NCBI RefSeq assembly: GCF_004798865.1
Contig: NW_025335438.1
Span: 17,707,476 to 17,771,475, forward strand
Length of the DNA: 64,000 bases
Source: Varanus komodoensis
Lineage: Eukaryota > Chordata > Lepidosauria > Squamata > Varanidae
Direction: 5' to 3'
Positions within the stretch are counted from its first letter, which is position 1, and each line of letters starts with the position of its first letter. A program made the translations under genes and the position numbers. Shown piece after piece: positions 37,311 to 48,044 of this stretch. Under the pieces are notes generated by a model that had not been told where the DNA came from, did not search any database, and saw nothing but the letters and a program-made list of their open reading frames with translations.

Positions 37311-37400
37311 CCTTCTCTAACCTGGAATCCTCTGGATGTTTTGGACTACAAGTTTCATTGGCCTTAGCCAACATGAACAATGGCTGAGAAGCTGGGGTCT
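37311..37400. repeat. Palindromic MITE-like repeat, left half
   Basis: Contains tctggatgttttggactaca and gaacaatggctgagaagctg, the left arm and centre of the dispersed family seen at 45180-45292. Confidence 0.5.
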
Positions 37401-37779
37401 GGGAAGGTACCAGGCAGGGGAAGGGAGTGCTTGAGAGTTGAGATTTCTCTTTCTCAAATCTTTCCTCAAGCAGACTTCTCTTTCAACCCCTTTCCTCCCT
37501 TGCTTTGCATCTCCAATATGCCTGGCACATCTCCTAACCTTCACACCTGCTTTTCAGCTCAGTCCCAACTCAGGTTAGGAGATATCTCAATGATCACCCA
37601 GTCCACCTGTCCTGCTCAAGCCAGCCTCAATGCTATCACCAACCAAGCACCTGAAGAGAATCTCGTGGGTCACATCAGGGTGATGCTGGCATCCCTTCCC
37701 AAATTGCAAGCAATTCATCTACCCCATGCTAGCTGATACCTTCCTGCAAAGTCTCTAGTCGGTTTTGCAGGGCAGAGCC

Positions 37780-39260
37780 AGCCCAAAGACCTGTGGCATG
37801 CGAATCTGGGCTGAGCGATGTACCTGAACAAGGAGCGCGTGGAGTCTATCTCAAGCCCAAGGGGAAGTCAAGGAATCCCTTTCGGCGTGGCTACGAGGGC
37901 TTCTATTAGCCCCTTCAGTGCAATCAGTCGCCAGGACTGAGACCGAAACCCAGCCGGCCTCGGCCCAGAGCTGGAAGAGCTGCCGCTGGGTACTTACAAT
38001 CTCCCTTTCGATCTCGGGAGCCGCCGAGCGGGAATCTTTGCATCGTTCTCGTCCGTTAGTAGCGGAGTCTTTAGCCGGGGACGGCAGCTCACCAGCCATG
38101 CGCATGCGTCTCCAGCAGGGCTGGGAAGCTCAGTTTGCTGTGGCTTTCCACGGCCGGGATTGCCCACCCCACAAAAGAAGAAAACTTCCTCCCTGAAATC
38201 TCCAGCACCTTGCCGTGCTCCTGCTCCTGCTCCGCGGAAGGGAAAGTGGACTGGACGGCGCGGGGGGCTGCAGCTGCGGGATCCGAGACCTCCCTAGCCG
38301 CCTGGTCGAGCTTCAGCACTTGGACAGCTCCCGGAAAGCCGCTTCGATGGAAGCGGGGACCGGCGCTTTGGCCAGCGGTCGGCTGTTAACTCCCACCCCT
38401 CCGCCGCGCGCTCCTCGCTCCAAGTCGCTCCCCCACCCTGACCTCGGGAGCACCTCGGCGGTGGAAAACGCCACCACACGGACGCCAGCCCAGGCAATCG
38501 ACATCTGGAGCAATAAACATCTGCAGCAAACACGCTGGAAACGGACTGGAGGAGGGGAAAAGAGAGGCTTCTGTTCCGATCTCCCTCGGGGAGAGAGATG
38601 CAGGGATAAACAAGCGTGTTTGTGTAGGAGGAGAGGGGCAGGGCGGGGCGGCTGCGTGGCCGCCCAGATTGCCTGGCAAGTAGGTTGCCCTCCGCAGCTC
38701 TCCCTCGCCTTTCATCCGGATGGCCCGGTTCTTGCAAGGGGTGGGGCTGAGCGAAGAAGCCGCCTTCTCCTTCGCTTTCTCTGGGTTTGCCCTTCCACGA
38801 GGCGCGGGATGGAAGGAAGCGCGGACGGAATCGCACCTCTAGGCAGCCTCGCCCTCCACATCCCTTCCCGTCCCTCCCCTCCGCCGCTTGCCCTTCTCCA
38901 GTGCGTTAAGTTGTGCACACTAGTTGACGGCGCCCCGGCGTTCTAGCGCGGCTATGGAGCCACACGGCGGAGCCTCTGATCAAGGATATTCGTCTGGTTG
39001 GTGGGGAAACGAGCACGGGCCAGCGTCGCTTGCAGCGGGGCCACTTCAGGACTGGCCTCCCTCCTGCTTTTGTCTGCTTTGTTTTTCCATGGCCGCGTGC
39101 TCACAGAAGGAAGCGAGGCGATGCTTTCCGCGGCGGAACAGAGATTGATCCGAGATGCAGAAATAACCCTCGCGTCACTTCCTTCTGCTTTCTTGGGCGC
39201 TTCAATCAGTGCTTCTTGCCTGGTTACCAGGAAAAGAGGGAGTGAGCGCATTCACAAGCA
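37780..39260. promoter_or_regulatory. CpG island, probable RGS20 promoter
   Basis: About 1.5 kb of CpG-rich, GC-rich sequence stands out from the AT-rich surroundings. It spans the putative RGS20 first exon at 37998-38105 and upstream sequence. There is no TATA box at a fixed place, as is usual for CpG-island promoters. Several long frames across it are compositional (few stops in GC-rich DNA). Transcription may be bidirectional, but I see no convincing + strand first exon. Confidence 0.75.
37998..38105 (-). CDS. RGS20: Probable RGS20 first coding exon (CpG-island isoform)
   Basis: The 36-codon segment starts ATG CGC ATG GCT and reads MRMAGELPSPAKDSATNG ... APEIEREI before a consensus donor ATT|GTAAGT. 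It leaves in phase 0, which fits the acceptor phase of the cysteine-string exon (PMGSEQ). The joined protein would be 252 residues. I recall a 241-residue human isoform beginning MRTADGGEPAG, whose start resembles this one. A second in-frame ATG at codon 3 could also be used. Supported by island location, donor and phase; not proven without transcripts. Confidence 0.65.
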
Positions 39261-39916
39261 GCCATGGTGGTCATGATAAGGGCTCGCCTTTGGTTTTGAT
39301 TGAGTTAGTCCAGAGGGATCCCGGACAGAGAAAGAAATCCTCCTCTGCTATGGTTAGTGGAGAAACCCGAAACACAGTCAAATGGGTTCAGATTTCTATG
39401 AATACGACTTAATGGATTCCACAGAACACCAGCTTTTTCCAAATACTTTGGTAAACTCATAGATTTTTTTTATTTTTATTTTTTGAGGGAGGAGGGGAAT
39501 AGTGCAAATGCACTTGTACTAATTAGCACCAATATACTGGCACTAATGCAAATTAGTGTAAGAGGAATGGAATTCTGGTACCTGTCTCTCACACACAAAA
39601 TCAATTCAGTCAATAAGCAAACACAGAACAAAGACACCTGGACAAGATACAAAGTTGGAACAGAAATACCTCATCTATCTAGGTTCTTTCCTCTCAGAAA
39701 CTACTGGTTTTCAGACCTGCCCTTATAAACTCCTTGGCATTGGGAGGACATGTTTCCAAGACCTCAAGGTTTTGGATGTCGAGATGTCACTGCTTGGATT
39801 TTGGACAAGCATACTCAACTTAGTAAGGGTTGGAATGACCCTTAATTTCAAGTAGCAAAACCTTGAAGTAAACCTGCATAGCTATCACAAAGGTGGACAC
39901 ATGGTACCCACCATTG

Positions 39917-40072
39917 GTTTGCTACCATATAGTCTGAAGTGCCTTACCATGACTAAGCTTGGAAGCTAAGCAGGGTCAGGCCTTGTTGAAAACTGGATGG
40001 GTGACTTAAATGTTGTGACCCACCCAGAGACCTTCCACTTCAGGCAGTTTAGAAATGTAGTTGTTGTCGTTG
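39917..40072 (+). mobile_element. 5S rRNA-derived SINE with L2-like tail
   Basis: The head gtttgctaccatatagtctg ... cttggaagctaagcagggtc ... aactggatgggtgac follows 5S rRNA, including the A box and C box of its internal promoter. It is too diverged to be a 5S gene. The tail gtgacccacccagagacctt ... gcagtttagaaatg mirrors the L2 3' end gtaagccgccccgag ... cggcatagaaatg and is followed by GTT/TCA-rich simple repeats. It is therefore a 5S-type SINE, possibly mobilised by L2. Confidence 0.8.
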
Positions 40073-40440
40073 TCATCGTCATCATCAATATCATCATGTC
40101 TGAGTGAAGCCTTACCCACTGGTATCATGAAGTGCAGCCCCTGCCATGATGCACCACTGTAATTCCTGCTCTGCCCTACAGCAGGGAAGCTACAAGCATA
40201 CTAGTTTCCCCTGGCTTCAAAAGGTATGCACTGAAAAACTATGTGCTGGTTGCAGAAGTGGTGCTGCTCCTAGTGGCTGAAGATGTTCCACCACAGGGGC
40301 ACATTTAAACTGATGAAGACAAGCACACATCTCTTATTATTTTCTGTCTTCCCCTTCACACACCTTCACACCATGCCAGCCTTTTTCTTACAGGATCAAC
40401 ACGAACACAGTCCTGCTTTTCACTACCTGCTGTTCCCCAG

Positions 40441-40512
40441 TATTCCAAGTCCGCAATTTCTGGAAGTTGCAGTCCAGCACTCCTGGAAGGCCCCAGACTA
40501 GGAAAAGGCTGG
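40441..40512. repeat. Palindromic MITE-like repeat, right half
   Basis: Contains tctggaagttgcagtccagc and a gaaaaggctgg end, as in the dispersed palindromic family. Confidence 0.45.
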
Positions 40513-40737
40513 TTTAATCCTGGAACCTGTTAAAGTAGGTCTGTTCAGGATGCTTTGCTGAACAGACAAAGGGCAAGATGATGCCCACTTCCTTGTTCAG
40601 AAGGTGATTGGTCTGGCTGGTGAATCTGATTCCATTTCCCCTAAGGGTCACAGGCTAGCTTAGGGACCTCTGGGTAGGCTTCCTGGGACACTCAGCTCTG
40701 TCTTCCAACAGAGGGAATGATGGAAGCTACTACCCCC

Positions 40738-40758
40738 GCCACACACACACACACACAG
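40738..40758. repeat. (CA)n microsatellite
   Basis: About ten CA units. Confidence 0.9.
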
Positions 40759-42050
40759 AGAAAGATCATAGGACACAACATGTCCTTTGAAGCAGCTCCA
40801 TCATTCTCCCTAATGTCAGATCCAGTCCTGGGCCTCTGGTCACATTCCAGATGCTCTGTACGGTGAGTGAAGGCACACAAGCTCAAGGTTTGCTTCCACA
40901 TCTCCTTGTATTGACAGAATATATAACGGCACCATGGTGAACTGACATTCAGGCATCTCAGATGGACCCACGCACATGGAATTTGGGGGACAATGAAGAA
41001 CATTGATTATATGTAGACTTGAGCATCATCATTGTTCTTTTATGGGGTGGGGGAGCCACTAGCCCCTCCATAACAATAGAGTGATGAATAAAAAGTGCTG
41101 AGGGCTGTTATCTGCCTGTCTTACTGCTTGTCAGAAGCTTCTGGCCAGCTATTACTGAGATAAGAATTTTGAAGCACACGGTCTTTTCACATGCTGCTAC
41201 TACTGCATTCCCATTAAAGGAAATGAGGTGTGGCAGGTGGCTTCTGAGGAAATAACCTTTTTGATGTTGCATCCCAGCTCAGTCTAAAGAAGCTTGCCTA
41301 GCACCTACTTTGTGGTCTTTTCAGTACCAGATGAAGACTGCTCAATTTCCCCAGCCTCTTACTTTAAAAAACAAACAAACATTTCAATGCACGTTGTTTT
41401 AACACTTTGTAATGTGTGCTTATTTTTTGGATGCAGCTAAGGGTTTTTCTTACACTGATTCTATACTCTGCCTTTAGCTCACAGTGTACACTGCTTTTAA
41501 TTGGAATGTTTATAGGCATATTTCACTGTTACTGTAAGCTCCCAAGAAAATGGCAGCATGCATAATGATGATACTAATAATAATGCCTTGAGGTCTGATG
41601 ATTTCCTTTTTAGAAACAATAAGGAGCCCCTGTGCACCAGCTTAACAGGAAAATACAGCAGCTGCTACTTCTCCTCAGAGGAATGGGTCTGTAGAAGTGG
41701 TACTCACATCAGTGGGTTGTTTGGGGAAATTCCCAGGTTTCATGAAAGTCTCTTCTTTACATTTAGAGCATCTTATGGGCTGCAAAGACATACAGCTGTG
41801 CAAGGCCAGCTCTGCCAAGAGGCCTCCTAGCAAGGGGTCAAGTGAAGCTAGAGCCGCTGCTTCCCTCCACAGCAGAGACCCTGTTTGGAAGGGTGAGATA
41901 TTAGAGAAGGGGACAGCTGGTGGAGTTGAAAGGAGCAGGTGGTAAGACAGAGGCTGAAAGAACGGCCCAGTAAAGAGAGAGAAATTGGGAAGAAGGATTG
42001 AGAGGGACTGGAGGATCTGGACAGTTGGATGAAGCAGCGGGGAAGGAGGG

Positions 42051-42075
42051 AGAGAAAGAAAGAAAGAAAGAAAAA
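42051..42075. repeat. (GAAA)n microsatellite
   Basis: A short run of AGAA/GAAA units within a purine-rich stretch. Confidence 0.85.
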
Positions 42076-43599
42076 CACAAAAGAAGAATTACCAAGAGAA
42101 GCCCAGCAGCAAGCCTGATCTGCGCAGCTAGACTTTAACTCAGAAGTACGCTGGTCTTAAGGGCTGTATTAGTGAGCAGAAGCTCTGTGAAAAGCAGAAT
42201 TCCTGTCAGAGTTCTCTTCTAGTTAAAGGAAAGGCTGTGGGAATATGACAAGTAGGTCTGGTTTAAACAGGAATTGTGCAGGGGTGAAGCATGACAGTCT
42301 TCTGCACCATCATCAGGCTACATGTCCAGAGAACTTTTCCTTCTTCCAGATACATGGTTTAGCATCAAACCAAAAGTTCATGAAAGACGACTAGAAAAAA
42401 AGAAGGAACAAATGGACAGGTTTGTGCTGCCATTGTGCTCTGTGCCAGGGGAAGGCTTTCAGGTGGATTCGTATGTTACATCAGCTGTGAAGCAGACAAC
42501 TCATATACCTCTTCCCCTTCCTCCCTCTCCCCCAGTGCTTTATGATTCACTCTCAATACATTAGAGGAAAGCTGTTTGCAAACAGTTAAAATATTAATAA
42601 TGTGAGTATGTTCGGTTTTGCTTTTCACACTCACTTAAATATTAGTACCATCATGACTAAAGTGGTGCAGAGAAATGCTGTAGGCTAGTATCACTCTCTC
42701 CCAACTTTTCCTTTATCCCTCCCAGCAAATGACAAGGAGAGGCTTCTAACTGCAATCTTTATTATGTTAAGACTAGCCCAACAGGACTGGTTTTGTGATT
42801 CAAATGGAATAATATAACGGTTGTTGGCAAGAAGCATCCATTGAGGTAAAACCTATAATTGTGGAATTAATTCTTGCTCATACCAGGAGTTCTTTCCAAA
42901 CTGAATTTTCCTGCTCCCTTCTCACCAAATGGATTTGGTTCCACCTTCAGGGAGATTTGCACTGCTTGAGAGCCAGATGGCAGGAACTCTGGACATTATT
43001 TAATTGGCCTACCTGTTTGACTTGATATCAAACTATGGAGCTGAGAAAGTCACATCCCTCCTCCTTCGTCCCTCTTGAACCCAAGGTGGTGTAGTTTGCA
43101 TCAGACACTTGGCTTGTCACTTTAACTGGGACATTTCAGCTAAACATTCTGACTCCACATCTTCCAGGAGTTTGAAATATCCACCTTAGAATGCTATATT
43201 TTTGGAGAAGTGGTCCCAGTCCCTAGTAGGAATTAATTTCTGCTGCCTTCTGCTGCCACTGTGTGAGTGATGATTTGGGCCCACTGGCACTGTGTAGCCC
43301 TGGACTTTGGCCCCATGGTCTAACTCTGGCTACATCACTGCATGGTGCTGATGTACCCTACATTATGTAGATGCCATTTCTTGTTAGCCACCCTTCTATT
43401 ATTCATATGTTTGGGTTGGTTTTCAGTAGTGCATGCATTTCACTGAAACCAAAATTGATGCATCCTGTGTTGACAGAATGCCTAATCCCACCTGCAGTTC
43501 TCCTGAGAAGAATACATCATACCCTGCAAAGTTTTCAAAAGTTTAGTCTTGGGCTAGGCATTTGATGGAATTTTTGTTTAGAAGCAAACAGCATTATTC

Positions 43600-43905
43600 T
43601 CAGCTGGTATCTACCCAGACACTATGATCTACACCTGAGGTCTTTCTCCAAGTGCCACCTCCAATGAAAGATTGGCAGGCCACCACACGGAAGAGTGTCT
43701 TCTTAGTGGTGGACCCTTGACTGTGAAATGTTTCCTCCAGTGAGGCCTGCCTAGTGCTAAATTTGTCACCTTCTCAGTGTCAGGTTCAGATAAGACATTT
43801 AAAAGCATATCGTAGACATGACTGGTCCTTTAACAGGTTTTATTGAAATGTTTTAGTTGTTTAAACTGTTCTAAAGTTTGTATATTGGAATTTTAGGCTC
43901 TGCAT
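43600..43905 (+). mobile_element. L2-type LINE 3' fragment, old
   Basis: It contains a decayed gtgtcttcttagtggtggac ... ccagtgaggcctgcctagtg block, corresponding to the RRAFSVV ... LPKEVRLAP end of L2 ORF2. The T-rich 3' UTR (tattgaaatgttttagttg) follows. A TG microsatellite adjoins it. Confidence 0.5.
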
Positions 43906-43906
43906 G

Positions 43907-43933
43907 TGTATGTGTGTGTGTGTGTGTGTGTGT
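43907..43933. repeat. (TG)n microsatellite
   Basis: About 12 TG units after an old LINE 3' end. Confidence 0.9.
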
Positions 43934-44279
43934 ATAGATCTCCTCTTTTTGAGAAATGTTGTAGGTGCAACCAACTTTCAGTGGGGCATGAAACTTCCTT
44001 CTAAAGGATTATCAGAATATTTTCCATAGTGAAACAATACCTTTACTGGGACCAACAAAATTATTATTATTTAGTATTATTTAACAGATTTATATATGCT
44101 CACCATATTTTAAAATTCTACAAAAGCATGCAAGATTTCAAGTTCTCCAAACTCTTCATCGGAGTTCTGGAGGTGCAAAAGAGAGAGTTTTGAGGATAAA
44201 AAATAAAGTTCAGGTATCAGGTCAGATATTGCAGCCATGAGGTTAGAATCCAGTCTTAAAATGTAAATTATAGAGTGAG

Positions 44280-44475
44280 GGTGCAATCTGGCATTCTCCT
44301 GACATCACCAGGGAATTTTTGGAGTCCCAGCTACAAAGGCCAAAGAATTCAGAGCTGGGAGTTCAAAGACTGAACCCAAGCCCTGCTCCTCCCCTCATAG
44401 CTGGCATGGAAAGAACTATTCTAGCTGTTCCTCCCTGAGGTCACAACAGGGGCTTGGGAGGGATAAAAACAGAAG
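44280..44475 (+). repeat. Unclassified dispersed repeat, family U1, best copy
   Basis: Begins gtgcaatctggcattctcct, then tttttggagtcccagctac, ctcatagctggcatggaaag and ctgttcctccctgaggtcac. A second copy lies 530 bases downstream in the same orientation, and others near 12205 and 23650. Confidence 0.55.
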
Positions 44476-44811
44476 GTGTGCTGCAGAAGGGGAGGAGTCT
44501 AGGTCTGTACACTTGTACCAGTTCCAGTGTGTATTGTGACCTCCTTTGCTCTCCCTCTTAGGCACTAAATGTGGATGGCTGAAAATGGCTGTGACTCAGA
44601 ATTGCTATTTAGTCTGGGCAAAACACGCGACTTTATGAATAGAATATTTTTAAGAAATTTTCTCCAAAAGAAGGCAGATTAATAAGGATATCATATCACT
44701 AACAACAAATTAGCACAACAACATATAGGAGGTTCATGCCAAAGAGCTAGTTTAAGTAACGTTTGTTGCATTTAAGCTTCCATGTTTTAATATTTTTAAT
44801 GTGAACCACTT

Positions 44812-45045
44812 ACAGAGCAATCCTATGGCTCTATAGACAGTGTCAAAAATCATAGGATTTTTGGATTCCCATTCCAAGATTAGGAAACAGTTGTGACTTT
44901 GGATCTGAGAATCTGCACTTAGAATCCTCCACTCCCACTCTCATAGCCGGCAAAAATTCCAGGTACATTTCCAAAAGAACTAGTAAGGTCACACTACAAA
45001 ATACCCTGGTGATGCCTTAGCCTCCAAGATTGTACCCTTTGGGAT
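44812..45045 (+). repeat. Unclassified dispersed repeat, family U1, second copy
   Basis: Begins agagcaatcctatggctc and includes tttttggattcccattcca, ggatctgagaatctgcactt, ctcatagccggcaaaaattc and gtaaggtcacactac. The order of blocks is as in 44280-44475. Confidence 0.55.
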
Positions 45046-45179
45046 GTTATTGCATAAAGTGCTATAAGTACAAAATGAATGAATACATAGGTAAACGAAT
45101 ACATGCCTTGTCATTTTTGGAGCATTCTAAGATCCCATTGCTGACCCTATGGTCCCAGAATGATTCATTTTTGTAATAT

Positions 45180-45292
45180 AGTCTTTCCCAACCTGGTATT
45201 CTCTAGATAATCTGGACTACAACCTCCATGATTTCCAACAATAGGCCATGGTTGTTGGGGCTAATGGTGATTGTAGTCAAACATCTGGATCC
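45180..45292. repeat. Palindromic MITE-like repeat, nearly complete
   Basis: Left arm: aatctggactacaacctcca. Right arm: tggtgattgtagtcaaacat then ctgg. The arms are imperfect inverted repeats around aataggccatggttgttggg. It is the clearest copy of the family in the window. Confidence 0.65.
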
Positions 45293-45828
45293 AAGAAGGA
45301 AGATGTAAACTCAACCAAATGCAAGAAAAAATGGTAGAATTGAGCTTTTTATGCTGTGTACTGCTTCTTTACAGCTGCAAACTTTCAGTTTTACTTCTGT
45401 GTCAAAAAAGCACTCTCGATTTGGAGTTATTTGTTTTTAAAGCAGGTAAGCAACACATTTTAATTGTAAAAAGAAATACCTTTCTGTGTATTTGTTTTGT
45501 CACTAAATCACATTGCCAAGCAGAAAAGGAAACACCCCTCTAGTAGCGTATGGATCTTACTTATGTGACAAAACTAAAGTAGATACTGTGGATTAGCAGC
45601 CAATTAATAACCTCCTGTAGAAAAGCTTATGATACTGTCCTTTTCCATTTAGATTTTTTAAAAAAAGATTTAGGTCTCTGATGTTCATTTGCATCTCCAA
45701 AAGGCTTAAATCCAGTGCTGGGTGCTTCCACTTGCACAACAGAACCTCCCTTGCTTTCCTCCAACTGCATCCCCTGTGCACACCCCCAGCCTGGTTCAAG
45801 AGTCCCCCTACCTCTGGAACATATTTGA

Positions 45829-45852
45829 GTGTGTGTGTGTGTGTGTGTGTGT
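45829..45852. repeat. (GT)n microsatellite
   Basis: Twelve GT units. Confidence 0.95.
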
Positions 45853-46024
45853 GGCAGTTTCTATTCTTCTGACAGATGGCCAGAACTGGATACATTCCAA
45901 GTTGTTATTTAAGGTTCATGTGGCTTCCATTTACCATATTTTGTTAAGGGCTTTCCCATATTTCATTAAGCTCCAATATGCTAGAAGATCACGTTACTTA
46001 AAGCATGGGTGGCAGAAGATAGAT

Positions 46025-46154
46025 ATCCAGATGTTTGGNNNNNNNNNNNNNNNNNNNNNNNNNNNNNNNNNNNNNNNNNNNNNNNNNNNNNNNNNNNNNN
46101 NNNNNNNNNNNNNNNNNNNNNNNNNNNNNNNNNNNNNNCCAAACATCTGGAGAT
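46025..46154. repeat. Palindromic repeat with its centre lost in a 100-N gap
   Basis: N runs from 46039 to 46138, exactly 100, a usual placeholder for unknown length. The bases before it are atccagatgtttgg and the bases after it ccaaacatctggagat, so 12 bases on each side are perfect inverted repeats meeting the gap. These are the inner arms of the dispersed palindromic family, so the gap probably hides only the centre of one copy. Confidence 0.8.
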
Positions 46155-47346
46155 CTAATCTTTACTTAGCTCTGATTCATTCATGATATAAAATCCCATG
46201 ATCTGGCTAGTTCCAGTTGCACAACTACCTTGGAGCTGGATGGCTGTCAGTGGCAAAGCAGTAGACCTGGGCCCCAGATTTCCACACTAACATGGACAAC
46301 TAAATCAGGACTTTTCCATGTTCTCTAGTGCACTGCAGGCAAGGACAACCTAACCATGTGATAAATACAGTATTTGGTGAATATTGGTGCATGCTTAAAG
46401 TGTAGTAAATATTGGACAGCTGTTTGAACTTTGTCACACATTAAACTCTAAACAGCAAATTCCATGACAACCTGATCTTCTGGTGATGATGCCCAGAAGG
46501 ATGCCCCCAACAAATGGCTGATTTAAACTGTGTCCTAGAGCAGGCACCATTATGCTACTGCTGCTCCCACAACTGTGATGTCATCTTTTGCCAACTAATC
46601 ATGACAGTAAGGAGCAACACAGGGTGCCAAGATATTTGCCTGCATCTTGCTTCTAAACATACTGGAATCAATACTTTTTCACATTTGAAGTGGTTTATTA
46701 TTCTGTCACAGAAAAGTGTTTCATTCATGCATTCAATACAGTGACACTGAATACTTCACAAAGATTTTTCAGTAGGAACCAGATATTTATTGTACATCAG
46801 ATTTCAATTTGCATTCACTCATTCAAGGTCAGTACTAAATTTAGAAGTCCCAGCAGGTGTCACTATAGGCTTACAGTAAAATGCAGTGTATTGTTCCAGT
46901 AAAGACCAGTGCATTCCAGAGCATTAATGTGAGTGAGGCATATACTCCCTTAAAGTTTCTTTCATACTTTTTGTGAGAACACTTGATCATGTTAATACAA
47001 AAGAGAAAACAGAAAAGATTTCTTTGTAATGCATTGAGCATTTTAGCTAATGTATGTTTCACATTCCTATATTTAAATTGTGAGAAGCAAGAACTTCTTT
47101 TATCCATGCATGTGAAGGCAACCACAGTGGGGGTTTTCCCCCATTTGCGCCTCCTAACCATAAATATATTCATGTAGAACAGAGAGTCAAAGCACATATA
47201 GGGCCTTCCTGGCACCAACCTGATCATCCTTCTCACACAACTTTAAGACGGCCCTCTATACTGATGCATGTAAAGACATACAAAGGTATTTAGGAGTTTG
47301 AAGGAACTGCCTACCCCAGGTGTTTAATAGGTCAGCTCTGCACCAC

Positions 47347-47592
47347 TTATTGTTTCAGCTGTTTCTGCTTGTTATATGAACTGTCATGAACTGCCCAAAG
47401 AGCTTCTGTTATTGGGTGACGTACAATGGAAATTAATTCATAATATTGCTTTAAAGCAGCCTGAAGAATAGTTTGTTCTTCCTCATTGTTCATATGGTTC
47501 AAGTGTAAATGACTTGCTAGCTGGAAACTTAGAATGTCCCTTTCTTTGGACATGAAAAAGCTTTGCAGTTGCTCTCCAACAACACGTAGCAA
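47347..47592 (-). other. Open frame of unknown origin, possible exon or gene relic
   Basis: The - strand is open for 82 codons and reads QLQSFFMSKERDILSFQLAS, then NNEEEQTILQAALKQYYELI and ITEALWAVHDSS, ending in a stop. The composition is that of a soluble helical protein and not of LINE or simple-repeat translation. I do not recognise it. A stop lies three codons before the frame opens, and the only phase-0 acceptor inside it (ttgttggagag) is weak. It may be a terminal exon, a fragment of a processed pseudogene, or chance. Confidence 0.25.
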
Positions 47593-48044
47593 AGATTACA
47601 TGGGGTGGAGAGGGGGTGCTGCAGCACAACAAGCTATTGCAGTTTTTGTTTTCTAAGAAATAGATAAGAGCACACACACAGTACTTAAAATGAAATAGTA
47701 TGTGCTCTATTTCTATAAATGCTGCAATAAATCTTATTATACTATGAAAATACAGATTTGTCTATAGTTTTATGATACTGAATTCAGGCATCAAAACTAA
47801 TTGTTCACTTCCTGATTTCTTTCCTCATATATAATACAAATATTACTATATCTTTTGTCTTCCCTTCCAATACTGCTTTAATCTGGAGTGCACTTTAGTT
47901 ATTTAAAAGGATGACTAACAGTACAGATTGTATTTTTATAGATGAATAAAGCATATGTTCTGCGAGTATATGCCAAACAACATAACTAGTAAATTTTATT
48001 ATTGTTGTCTGTACTGCCATAGACTATAAAAAACAAGAAACTTA

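Larger units (their letters stand above)
27744..37997 (-). other. RGS20 5' intron
   Basis: About 10 kb between the putative CpG-island first exon and the cysteine-string exon. It contains L2, BovB-type and unclassified repeats, a large L2 LINE on the opposite strand (31797-34227) and a long composite microsatellite. No further exon was recognised. Confidence 0.65.

Noticed and set aside
38215-38946. Long frames on both strands across the CpG island
   Set aside because: GC-rich DNA has few stops; several overlapping frames are open at once and none resembles a known protein.
39917-40010. Possible functional 5S rRNA gene
   Set aside because: Too many changes from 5S rRNA and a LINE-like tail; it is a SINE.
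45722-46186. Frame running through the N gap
   Set aside because: Its length comes from undetermined bases; the flanks are a microsatellite and a palindromic repeat.
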